Of a stretch of DNA of 64,000 nt, positions 45,132 to 54,913 are shown in pieces (positions within the stretch are counted from its first letter, which is position 1; each line of letters starts with the position of its first letter). The position numbers and the translations under genes were made by a program. Source of the stretch: Verticillium longisporum (taxonomy: Eukaryota; Ascomycota; Sordariomycetes; Glomerellales; Plectosphaerellaceae); NCBI GenBank assembly GCA_019188255.1, contig JAETXT010000002.1, positions 7,123,011 through 7,187,010 of the forward strand, written 5' to 3'. The notes beneath the pieces are model-generated. The model worked only from the letters and a program-made list of their open reading frames with translations, ran no database searches and was not told the DNA's origin.

Positions 45132-46415
45132 ATGAGCTCACACCTCGGTGGACTGAATGAAAGGCCACGCGGTAGGAGCCTCCTTTCTCTCGGTCGGAAC
45201 GACGACGAAGCCAGTGACGCCGAGTTGGAATTTGAGGCCCTTGCCTTCTCCTCCATTCAACGACAGCCATACTCTCAACGCGCCAGCACATTACCGCTCA
45301 GCAAGCCACAAACACCGCCCTCAGTCATGGCCGTGGCGTCGCAAGAGTCGGATGAAGCCAAGCATCTCATCCCGAGAACCCTCAGCCAGCGTTCCAGCGC
45401 CGAGCGCAACGTGCGCAGCCAGTCAGCGATTCTCCGCGAGCAAGCCGGCGCTGAGGACGAAGACGAAGTCTCGATGAGCATCGAGCACCTGGACGAGATC
45501 CTTGAGCCGCCGAGAAGACCCGGCCGTCGCAGTCGGAACAGCAGCAGCAGGGACGCCATCGAGGAAGAGACGCCCAGCGGTCGCAACAAGCGCCAGCGCA
45601 TTGACAGAGCAGGGCGCACCCCAGGTGTCGTAATCCCTCCACGTCTTTCAAGCGCCAGACCCAGCCTCACGGCCGTCTCATCATCTCCAATGTTCGCCAA
45701 ACCCCCGGTCCGCCGCCGTGAGTCCGGAACTGTGCCGTCTTCTTCACCTCTGGTTTCGATACCCGTGTCAGCCCCAGCCCCAGCACGGGAGAAGACGAAT
45801 GGCACCAACGATAGCGTTGCCAGCGACTCGACCCGTTCAACTGGTGCTTATCTGGCGACCATTGATCCCGTGTTCGGCCGACATATCGCCGCTGCCGCTG
45901 CCAGGCTACCCATAGTCGTCACAACGATCGAGTCTCAAAACACTGACCTTGATCTGAAGATCGATGCGCAGACGCGTCATCTCGCGCAGCTGTTTAGTGA
46001 TGCCGACGCTGAGACGGTCGAGCAGCTTCGGGACCGACTTTCCATTACTTCTGCCGAGCAAGCGGCAGCGCAGACGGAACTTGAGGCGCAAGAGCAGAAC
46101 GTGGCCTCCTTGCGCGGGATACGAGATCGCCTAGTCGGAGAGTCCCACGGACTGACGGATAAGACACGAAAAGAGCTTGCGGGCTCTATGGAACTGGCTC
46201 TCGCACAAGCCACGGATGATTGCAAGGCGGCCGACGCCGCGTTGCGCGCCTGCCAAGCGCGGGTTGAAAAGCTCGATCGCTCCAAGTCTGAGATTTTGCA
46301 AGCACAGGAGAAGTTAGAAGACGAGCATGCTCGGCGGACGGAGAGCCAGGCCGTGTATGATGCGCTTAGGGTGTGCACTGCTCGGGGCCTTTTCAACATG
46401 GGAGGAGGAGCATGA
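45132..46415 (+). CDS. Hypothetical Ser-rich protein with C-terminal coiled coil
   Basis: Single exon of 427 residues from the first ATG (MSSHLGGLNERPRGRSLLSL). The first ~250 residues are Ser/Arg/Pro-rich and disordered-looking with acidic patches (EDEDEVSMSIEHLDEILEPP) and a basic cluster (GRNKRQRIDRAGRTPG) that could be a nuclear signal. From about 260 on it is helical with heptad-like Leu/Ala spacing (HLAQLFSDADAETVEQLRDR, then QEQNVASLRGIRDRLVGES), suggesting a coiled coil. I do not recognise the family. Codon use is like its neighbours and there is no intron, so it appears to be a real nuclear or cytoskeletal protein of unknown role. Confidence 0.6.
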   Translation: MSSHLGGLNERPRGRSLLSLGRNDDEASDAELEFEALAFSSIQRQPYSQRASTLPLSKPQTPPSVMAVASQESDEAKHLIPRTLSQRSSAERNVRSQSAILREQAGAEDEDEVSMSIEHLDEILEPPRRPGRRSRNSSSRDAIEEETPSGRNKRQRIDRAGRTPGVVIPPRLSSARPSLTAVSSSPMFAKPPVRRRESGTVPSSSPLVSIPVSAPAPAREKTNGTNDSVASDSTRSTGAYLATIDPVFGRHIAAAAARLPIVVTTIESQNTDLDLKIDAQTRHLAQLFSDADAETVEQLRDRLSITSAEQAAAQTELEAQEQNVASLRGIRDRLVGESHGLTDKTRKELAGSMELALAQATDDCKAADAALRACQARVEKLDRSKSEILQAQEKLEDEHARRTESQAVYDALRVCTARGLFNMGGGA

Positions 46416-47347
46416 AAATTTTGGGATGATGAGCCTTGGCCCATATTTTAGCACCGGTGCACGGCGTAGACTGTCGTTTTTTGATACCTTCACATTGTGG
46501 CCCTATAGGTATTGAGCGTGTGAAATCACCAGGTGTGGAATACCGTGGCACCACGTATCTTACCATCGATATTATGACGACGAGGTAGCGCGCGAAGAAA
46601 GCTATCAAATATAAAGTTCACTCTAACATAGGTGTTGTTATATGTTCACTACTTATTCATGCATGCGGCCGTCCTAAATGCAAGATTCAGAGCGAATTCG
46701 CCAGGAAGTTTGGTTGTCAAATATCCTGTGGAGTCCTATGCCTTATCACAACTTTGATGTCACCAATTCGAGATATTGGAGATGATGTTCTCTGCTGCTA
46801 TGTGCGTTGCGACAGCTTGTCACCTCCGAGATAGTACGGGTTTGCTCTCAGCTTAGTCAATATTACTGGGCAACAAGTGAGTACCTGGGAAACTTCTCGC
46901 ATTTGTCTCTTCATGACATGTTCATGACCAGTAAGGAATAAACCGCTTTTCTACTAGTCATGCTAGACCATCCGCACCTCAGCAAAGAAAATTAGAATCT
47001 CCTCGCTCAGCTTCTGCAGACTCTCAAGCGCTATGTGACTCTCCATGGCACTTCGAGCAGGGGAAGTGACTGTGGTGCGCTATATCTCAATGCCCATCTC
47101 TGATGACAAACCACACACCAGTCAACCTCATGCCTCAGTTATTAACATGTGCTGATCGACGCCAAAAGTCCGTGAAGCCGGTGGAGATGTACGCGATCAA
47201 GCTCGCCCGTGCTCCCTGCTGGCAGACCTTCGGGCGATCTGTAACTATCCGTTGCTCTGTAAGAGGGATAGTGATGCTAGTATATTGCACAGATTATTTC
47301 GGTGTCAGCCTTCATCTCTAGCAACACAGAATTCGTAGCCCAACATT
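46416..47347. other. Intergenic
   Basis: About 930 bp, somewhat more AT-rich than upstream gene space. No gene recognised. Confidence 0.4.
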
Positions 47348-48115
47348 ATGGCTCAGCCATCCATTTCCAGTCAACCATGGTCGCTCACGGGGAAAACAGC
47401 CCGGTCACTAGGGCCTCACGCGGTATTGGCGGGATATAACCCTCTACTTTGTGCGCAAAGGTTCAAGCAAAATTGCTGTTACATACGCTACAAGCCGCGA
47501 TCGGGCACAGCAAACCATCGACGAGTGCAGAAAGCTTGGCATGACGCACGTAACTGCTATACAAGCCGACTTGCTTGATCCCAGGTTTGGTCTTAACGTC
47601 ATGACACAAGCTCTTCAAGACCCCAGTGCAACGTCAATCGACATTCTTGTCCATAATGCCGTTTCGCGAGGCCCAAGCACGGCAAATCCGGTTAAAGAGA
47701 TGACACTTGGAGACTTCTTGCGGGTGATGCAGGCTCACGTCTACGCGCCAGTCTCTCTTACTACCATGCTGCTGCCCTATCTTATCCGAAGGATGGCAGA
47801 ATCATCAATATCTCAACCAACACTGCCAAGACGGGCAACTCAGATCCTTTAAGAATATATGGAGCCAGCAAGGCGAGCCTTGACAACTTCAGGGGCTCTT
47901 TTACAGACACCTTTTCCAAAAGGATAGGGGCAACATATAACAATGTTATAATGGGCTTAATCGCGACTGATACCTTCGAAAGTATCAAAGATCTACTAGG
48001 CGCCGAATTTCTGGAACATCGATCGCACAGATATCTGCTGCCCACAGATTCAGACTCCCACAGTACATCACTTATATCGTTGTTTCCTCGCCAGAGAGGG
48101 CAGATGGATGAATGA
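47348..48115 (+). CDS. Short-chain dehydrogenase/reductase (three frame breaks)
   Basis: Classical SDR, NAD(P)-dependent oxidoreductase of unknown substrate. As printed the frame breaks three times, at 47400-47404, 47429-47433 and 47785-47788. Adding one base at each gives 256 residues, the standard SDR length, without internal stops. Motifs: cofactor loop VTRASRGIG (family consensus TGxxxGIG, so the first Gly is Arg here), DILVHNAVSRG in place of the usual NNAG, INISTNTAK with the catalytic Ser, and the YGASK active-site pair. All breaks remove a base at CCC/GGG-type runs, like those in essential genes of this window, so assembly error is the first explanation. The altered cofactor motifs leave open real decay. 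Confidence 0.65.
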
Positions 48116-48865
48116 CTGAACAGTTAGCGCGAACGGGGACCACAGGGGGCTTCTTACAGCGCTCGGCTAAACTTGAGCGGTGAACTTGTCGTTGGTGCAT
48201 TTTGCGGGCGAGCTCTAGGTGGCAGAGTATTGGGACTTGAGTCTTTTATAAGCTATAGCTTATGGATGTCTTGAATTGAAACATGAGGATTGAATTACCG
48301 ATTACGTAGCCAATGTTGAACCATGAACGCATGCCCTGTGGAATGTCAGCCTGCATCCTGAACGTATGGTGTAATATGGCGTGAGTAAAACCATAACAGC
48401 CAACCCGCCATCCTGCGCCCGCTCCGGCATCAGCCAGCATATGTAGCCAATCCGTACTTGGTATGGGAGCCTTGGCATGTGCTAGACTTCATGGATCTTC
48501 GGAGCAGCGCGCGTTGTTCTATCCATCTGCCGAAGCACTCACGGTAGGTACCGTTGCATCTTATATGGTGGCTGCAGCGAAGTCACCCCGGGAAATGCCT
48601 TTTCTGGCAAAAGCGCCGAGCGCGGAAAGTGATTTTCCGTTGCAGGGTTTAGATTATCTCGAGAATCGATTAAAGGACGTCATTGAGTCAGGCCCCAGAG
48701 AGTGATGCACTTGCACTGCCGGCTCATTCGGGGGAGATTGGTAATCTGCAAGCTGGCTCTCACTCCAGCATGCATAAAGGCCGGCCCTCCCGCGGCAGGC
48801 TCCTACGCTGGCGCTCCATCACCGTCACGGGAATTTTCACAGGCGATATCTAGCGACAGAACAAA
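48116..48865. other. Intergenic with doubtful small frames
   Basis: Holds an 80-codon open frame at 48463-48705 (+) whose second half looks protein-like (SDFPLQGLDYLENRLKDVIE), and a 64-codon frame on - at 48246-48440. Neither has a recognised domain or clear partner exons. They may be remnants. Confidence 0.3.
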
Positions 48866-49820
48866 ATGAGGTCCTTCCACACGCTCACCATTCTCATGGG
48901 CATGGTAGCCACTGCCCTTCACGGGGCTTTGGCAGACACGGCCTCTCAATTACACAACGGTAAACCTGTTGGGAAAGAAGTGACATACCAGGGTGGTAAG
49001 CTTCACTCGACTGTCTGCAAGCCGAACTCCTAATTGAGCGAGTGTCTAGTCAAGTTCTACGTTTCAACGCCCAGTGCAAAGCACCGTGGAAAGAGCGCCG
49101 CTGCCGCTGTCTTGTTCCTGACAGACATCACTGGCATCCAGGCACCCGAGAACAAACTGTTAGCGTCATTCAGCCCCCTCTTGTTTGACGGCCACTGAAA
49201 CCCTTGCAGTCTCGTTGACGGCTTCGCCCGCGAGGGGTTCGTGACTGTAGCTCCCGATCTCTTCGATGGTTCACCAGCCGTCCTGGGTGACCCTAATCTC
49301 AACGTGACCAAGTTCCTCAGCGAACATCCTCCCGCTGTCACAGATCCGATTGTCGACATTGCTATTTCCTTTCTCCAGGATAAGCTCAAAGTCAAGAAGA
49401 TTGCAGCTTCGGGATACTGCTATGGCGGACGGTATGCCATTCGCGTGCTCGATGGCCAGCACGCAGTGAACGCTGGATTTGCCGCCCATCCAACAGCTGT
49501 CAACACCGAAGAGGTCAAGGCAGTCCAACAGCCTCTCGGCCTCGCTAATGCCCGTAAGGCAGACCGCTCCCATTTTCCTTGCCCCGCATCTGCTGCCTCT
49601 ATACTGACATTGGGCAGAGAACGATCCCGCTTTCACCTCGGCTCAGCAGACGGAGACGAATATCATTCTTGGCGACCTCGGCCATGGCTTCGCGGCGTCC
49701 CTGTATGGTGGCGTCATGCACGGCTTCGCGGTCCGTGCAAACGTCTCCGAACCCCAGCAGAAGTTTGCCAAGGAAGAGGCCTTTGCACAGGCATCTCGGT
49801 TCTTCAAGGCGTGGGCTTAG
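48866..49820 (+). CDS. Dienelactone hydrolase family protein, secreted
   Basis: Alpha/beta hydrolase of the dienelactone hydrolase family. Four exons: 48866-48995, 49050-49158, 49210-49553, 49618-49820; introns 54, 51 and 64 bp. Product 261 residues. A signal peptide (MRSFHTLTILMGMVATALHG) is unusual since many family members are cytosolic. Motifs: AAVLFLTDITGIQ, FVTVAPDLFDGSP, the nucleophile elbow ASGYCYGGRY (Cys150) and the catalytic His in GGVMHGFAVR (His229). The substrate is unknown; fungal relatives act on lactones or small esters. Every splice keeps the frame, and the total is a multiple of three. Confidence 0.85.
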
Positions 49821-50496
49821 GTACGACGTCTTCACGCAGCGAATCCAGCCGTGGGATCGACTGTGCGGGGCTTCTCAACGTGATTCCGTCGCGCCGCGCC
49901 AATGCGTTGCTTCCTCAGATAGATCATATGTCAATAGGGCGCTTTTCGGGAAGATCGAGATAATGAACCCACAATTCAGACGCGTGCCAGTTGATCCATC
50001 TCACGCTTCCTACCTAGTTGTATGTCACGCGGATTGACGTGAACATCTCTAGTGGCACGTACTTGTATGGCTATATCGGGAGCCCAGGAGCGGGTAAATT
50101 ACGGCGGCGCCCCTGGAGCCCAGAGTTGTTTTCAGTGGCAAGAGCCGACTCAACGATGTGGGAATATACTGTCGCGCGCGCTTGGACCCTCACAGGCGCC
50201 TGCTTTGATTCCCGAGTTCCAGCGGACCCCATCCCCACTGCTACGACCAGTGCACGAGCCAAGGGTCCAGAAGCATCCTGCCTAGCCCAATCAGCAGTAG
50301 GTACGTCAGATACGGGCTTTTTTCTGTTTGGGAGAAATTTCAGATTCCCTTGCAAACGAGCGTTCACTGCCTGTTGCACCTGTTCCCTCTCTCTACTCTC
50401 TTTTCCTATTGCACAGCCATCGACGCGAATATCACGACGACGACGAATTTCTCTCAATCAATTGACAACAGTTGCAAGCCAGCCTCCTACTTTCCC
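49821..50496. other. Intergenic, helicase promoter and leader
   Basis: About 680 bp. The helicase frame stays open upstream to 50350 but contains no ATG before 50497. A C/T-rich tract ending TTGCACAG near 50417 could be an acceptor of a leader intron, so an upstream start exon is possible. Confidence 0.35.
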
Positions 50497-52254
50497 ATGG
50501 ACCAACAGAAGCGCCGTGGCGATCGCCGCCGCGGGGGACGTGGACCCCAACGTGCCCGCGGTCCCAGAAACACAAATGGCCATGGTGGCAGGAGCAACAA
50601 CAACCATGACAACGAGTTTCAGCAGCCGAGCCAGCCTTCAGCGGGAGACACCGAGCCTCAAGTAGGCAGAGTAGTGTGCGTTGACGACGACAGACCTGCT
50701 TTGACCGAGCCTGTTCCCCAGGACAGCCCTCGCTTCGCGGACCTGAACGTTGTTCACCCCACCATTGTCAAGACCATCACGGAGGACCTCAAGTTCGACC
50801 ACATGATGCCCGTTCAGGCGGCCACCCTTCACGAACTACTCCCTCCCAACCGAAGCGACTGCCTGGTTCAGGCTAAGACTGGTACCGGCAAGACGATCGC
50901 CTTTCTGCTGCCCGCCCTCCAGACCATGATCACGCAGAACCGTGGCGCTGATGCCGGTATCTCCCTGCTCGTCATCTCGCCTACGCGCGAGCTTGCCATG
51001 CAGATTGCCAAAGAGGCTACCAACCTGCTCCAACGCCTGCCGAAATACCGTGTCCGCATTGCCATCGGTGGCACCAACAAGGATCGTGAAGAGAGAGCCA
51101 TCCTCGGCGGCTGTGACATCCTCATCGCCACCCCTGGTCGCCTCTTCGACCACATGTCTAATGAGAATGTGCTCTGGGCCTTGCGTCACCTTGATACTCT
51201 CGTCCTCGATGAGGCTGATCGTCTGTTGGATATGGGATTCATGAAGGCTCTCCGCGACATTGTTGGCCAGCTGCCCGACAAGAAGGCCACCAACCGTCAG
51301 GGTATGCTCTTCTCCGCGACCATCGCCCCGCACGTCGAGCAGGTCGCTGGCCTGGTTCTGTCCCCCGGTTACAAGTTCATCTCGACCATCCCCGCCGGCG
51401 AGATCAACACCCACCAGCGTGTGCCTCAACTGCTCATCAAGGTTCCCTACTTCTCATCCGTCTCTGCCGCCATGGCTGGCTCCATCCGTGAGGAGGCTCG
51501 CCAGCATGAGGCATTCAAGGCCATTCTCTTCGCTCCAACAGCCGCCCTTGCCGATCTTTACGGTTTCGTGCTCGAGAAAATTGCCGGCTTGCCGCCAGTC
51601 TCGATTCTGCACTCACGCATCTCCCAGAACAAGCGCACCAAGGTGACAAACGACTATCGTGATTCACGCTCCGCTATTCTTGTCGCCACCGATGTAGTCG
51701 CTCGCGGTATGGACTTTCCCGGTGTCACTACCGTCTTCCAGGTTGGCATCCCCGCAGATAAGCAGAGCTACATCCATCGTCTCGGCCGTACTGCCCGCGC
51801 TAGTGCCGAGGGTCGCGGCATCTTCATCGTCTCCGAGGCTGAAGCATGGTTTCCCAAGTGGACACTCAAAGAAATCACCTTTGTGCCGCACGACGCCGAT
51901 ACTTCGTCTGCTGCTGAGGTCTCGGCCATCATTGGTACTATGGAAGAGGGCGAGAAGGCCAAGATCTACCAGGCTTGGCTCGGTTATTACAACAACCACA
52001 TGAAGGCTCTGAAATGGGACAAGGAGGAGCTTGTTGCCCAGGGCAACATCTATGCCCGTGATGGCCTCGGGTGCCCCGAGACGCCCGCTATCGCCAAGAC
52101 GACGGCCGGCAAGATGGGCCTGCGTGGTACGCGCGGACTCGTTGTTGTCCCTGACCCTCCTAAGCAGGGCCGCGGCGGCGGTGGAGGTGGGCGCGGCGGC
52201 GGTGGAGGAGGCGGCGGTGGAGGAGGACGCGGACGGAGGGGTGGACGGGCTTAA
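50497..52254 (+). CDS. MSS116: DEAD-box RNA helicase, Mss116-like
   Basis: ATP-dependent RNA helicase of 585 residues. Basic Arg/Gly-rich N-terminus (MDQQKRRGDRRRGGRG), then the helicase core: Q-motif region (FDHMMPVQAATLHELLP), Walker A QAKTGTGKT (~127), SPTRELA, LIATPGRLFDH, LVLDEADRLLDMGF (DEAD at ~238), LFSATIAPHVEQ, VATDVVARGMDFPGV and the arginine-finger block YIHRLGRTARA. The C-terminal extension ends in an RGG-like tail of Gly and Arg. The core matches the Mss116/CYT-19 group, whose best-known members act on mitochondrial group I and II introns. The N-terminus seen here is only weakly presequence-like, so mitochondrial location is unproven and a missing upstream exon is possible. Confidence 0.85.
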   Translation: MDQQKRRGDRRRGGRGPQRARGPRNTNGHGGRSNNNHDNEFQQPSQPSAGDTEPQVGRVVCVDDDRPALTEPVPQDSPRFADLNVVHPTIVKTITEDLKFDHMMPVQAATLHELLPPNRSDCLVQAKTGTGKTIAFLLPALQTMITQNRGADAGISLLVISPTRELAMQIAKEATNLLQRLPKYRVRIAIGGTNKDREERAILGGCDILIATPGRLFDHMSNENVLWALRHLDTLVLDEADRLLDMGFMKALRDIVGQLPDKKATNRQGMLFSATIAPHVEQVAGLVLSPGYKFISTIPAGEINTHQRVPQLLIKVPYFSSVSAAMAGSIREEARQHEAFKAILFAPTAALADLYGFVLEKIAGLPPVSILHSRISQNKRTKVTNDYRDSRSAILVATDVVARGMDFPGVTTVFQVGIPADKQSYIHRLGRTARASAEGRGIFIVSEAEAWFPKWTLKEITFVPHDADTSSAAEVSAIIGTMEEGEKAKIYQAWLGYYNNHMKALKWDKEELVAQGNIYARDGLGCPETPAIAKTTAGKMGLRGTRGLVVVPDPPKQGRGGGGGGRGGGGGGGGGGGRGRRGGRA

Positions 52255-52890
52255 GACGACTCTAACGATTCATCTGACTTGCTACTGGGCTGGCGCGGCG
52301 TCTGTTCATCATGTTGATACCCAACTTCCATACCTTGCTGGGCGCAGCTTGACGTGCTTCGCAGGATAGACTGGTAATGAATACTGAATGACTTTTAACA
52401 TCGGTCCTTCCTAAGCCCGCCCGAGAAAACGACAGGCCTTTGTCAAATTGCTTGGGTGATTTTCACTAGTTCTGTCATAGGCGTCTGCCTTGAAGCCGGA
52501 AGGACCCAGCACCATAAATAAGGTAGGTTCGCAATAACTCGGTGCGCGAGACAATAGCCGCAGTTGAACAAGTCCACTGATAGAGGCAGTCCGGTGGTCG
52601 CATGTATGATCTGAATTTTGGCTGTTTCGTTGGAGACATTCCGGTGCCCAACCTAAGGGCCTGATCCTGCGCCGGTCCGGATCCTGTGGATTTCCTGGTC
52701 GGCTGACTACTACCCGGACCTCCGGACCGCGACTGTCCCGCCCAACCTTTCGCGGTTCAATGCGAATTATATGTACCACATGGTCCTAAACAGCGATCAT
52801 TGGCAGGCCAAGACAGCCGTATCTCTATTCTCTTTTCAATAAACTCCCGCCCTAACCCCTCCTGCACACAACACACATTACCACCACAAC
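52255..52890. other. Intergenic, acyl-CoA synthetase promoter
   Basis: About 640 bp. It contains clustered CCGGAC/TCCGGA motifs (listed separately) and a C/A-rich leader. No gene recognised. Confidence 0.45.
52674..52729. promoter_or_regulatory. Clustered TCCGGA / CCGGACC motifs
   Basis: GGTCCGGATCC (52674-52684) and CCCGGACCTCCGGACCG (52713-52729) lie 160-217 bp upstream of the acyl-CoA synthetase start. They contain two TCCGGA palindromes and two direct CCGGACC copies. CGG/CCG triplets are the usual targets of fungal Zn2Cys6 factors, and a decayed factor of the associated class lies just downstream. Function is inference. Confidence 0.3.
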
Positions 52891-54854
52891 ATGACAGCGA
52901 ACGAGATCGCAGCCCCCCTTAGGCCCCTGACTAATTCGAATCTTGCCATCGATGTCGTAGATGCGCAGGCACTGTCTACACCAGACCGTCGGGCTATGCT
53001 GTGGACGGATGATGAGTCTCGAACTCTGGACTTATCATTTCGCTACTTTTCTCAAAAGTCGCATTCCTCGGCAGCTGCTCAACGATCTCGGCATCCAGAA
53101 AGGTGACATTTTGATGATCCTTCTGCCGCGAGTCCCAGCATGGTAGGAAGCCTGTTCGTGACCATGAGAGCAGAGACTGACAGTAGACAGGTGGGAGATA
53201 GCAACAGGAGCACTGCGAGCCGGCATCGTTGTATCGCCATGCACCACTTTGGCCACCCACAAAGACATGGCTTTTCGTGCGCAAGCTTCAAAAGCTGCTG
53301 CATTTGTCGGTGACGCAGAAACTATTAAGAAGTTTCTGCGCGTACGCGACAATTGTCCTTCCATCAAAACTATACTGCAAGCCGATGGACTACCCGTGCC
53401 AGGGGTAGCGCAGTATGATGAGTTGATCGGAACCTATGATCCGGATGTCCGATACTTGGGAGACCATACCAAGTCTACAGATCCCGCCTTCCTGTTCTTT
53501 ACCTCTGGAACTACTGGTCCACCAAAGATGGTCGTCCATAACCACCTTTACCCCTTAGGTACGCAGCCCCTGTTGAGTCACGAGCTGCTTCAAGTACTCA
53601 CCTGACATCCCTAGGTCATGTACCAACTGGTCAGGCTTGGCTTTTGCTTGGGCCTGGAAAGCTTTACTGGTCGTTGGCCGAGCAGGGATGGGCCAAGGCA
53701 GCTTGGTAAGTCTGGTTACTAAACATAATTGATTTCCAACAACACTAACTTGCCTGTAAGGGCTTGGTTCGCGGCCTGGAATACTGGTGCTGCACTCTTT
53801 GTACAAAAGATGCAGGGCGCCTTCTCGCCTCAAGGTCTCGTAGAAACCTTGCACAAGTACCCTATCACAACGCTTTGTGCGCCTCCAACGGCCTTCCGTC
53901 GACTAGTGCTGCCGGAAATCCGAGCACTGATCCAAGATCTTCCGCCGTTGCAGTTGGAACATTGTGTAGCGGCCGGGGAGGCGCTCGAGGGCGAGCTCGT
54001 CAGAACATGGGCATCTATTACAGGCATTGAAATCAAAGATGGTGAGCTATGAACTGGCACAAGCTGATCTGAAGGGGACACGACTAATGGGAACTCTTCA
54101 TAGGCTATGGTCAAACCGAAACATCATTGCTGTGTGGCAACTTTCCGGGGAACAAAGTCAAGCTGGGTTCAATGGGACTGCCTACTCCTGGCACTCAGTT
54201 GTGTGTCGTGGATAACAATGGCGATGAGTGTGACGCCGGTGAAGAGGGTGATATTGCCGTGGCGACACACGACATAGACGGCATACCGCTCAAGGGTATT
54301 TATGACGGCTATCTCCAAGCTGATGGTACAACGAGTATCAAGCTGCAGCGAGAAAGCCATCCCAAGGAAGGAAGGAAACCCCGCCAATGGTACCTCACAG
54401 GCGACAGAGCGAAACGTGACGGCGAAGGTTACTTCTGGTTCATCGGCCGTGCAGACGATGTTATCAACTCCGCCGGATACCGGATTCGTGAGTCTTTGGT
54501 CCATCACGCTGAGACTGTTTGCTAATACAGGCTCTAGGGCCTTCCGAAGTCGAGGCTGTGCTCCAGGAGCATACTGCTGTTTTAGAGTCTATCGTAATTG
54601 CATCACCGAGTGCGGAACGAGGTGATGTTGTCAAGGCATTCATCGTCCTCACAGATGCTGCAAGGAATGATGATCTCGAGACGCTGGTCAAGAAGATTCA
54701 AGACCACTGCAAAGAGACAGCGGCACCTTACAAGTATCCTCGCAGGATAGAATTTGTGGGCAAGGACTTCTTCCCACGAACTGTGAGTGGAAAGGTGCAG
54801 CGAGCCAAGTTACGTGAGAGGGAACGGAATCGACAAACCAAAGCAAAGATCTAG
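52891..54854 (+). CDS. Acyl-CoA synthetase, medium-chain type (ANL superfamily)
   Basis: Adenylate-forming enzyme activating a carboxylic acid to its CoA thioester. Six exons: 52891-53142, 53191-53558, 53615-53705, 53761-54041, 54104-54487, 54538-54854; introns 48-62 bp. Motifs: MILLPRVPAW/WEIATGALRAG, P-loop FTSGTTGPPKMVVH, GYGQTETSLLCG, WYLTGDRAKRDGEGYFWF, GRADDVINSAGYRI and the C-terminal SGKVQRAKL with the usual catalytic Lys. About 564 residues. In exon 1 the frame changes between about 53060 and 53095 (one surplus base or two missing); both flanks read as family sequence. This differs in sign from the other breaks in the window. The ACSM-like group fits best; substrate unknown. No clear peroxisomal signal at the C-terminus. 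Confidence 0.82.
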
Positions 54855-54913
54855 GCAGGAATGCAACGCCATGAGAGTCGTCAATATAAGTAATGTGGCT
54901 GAACAACTTGTAA

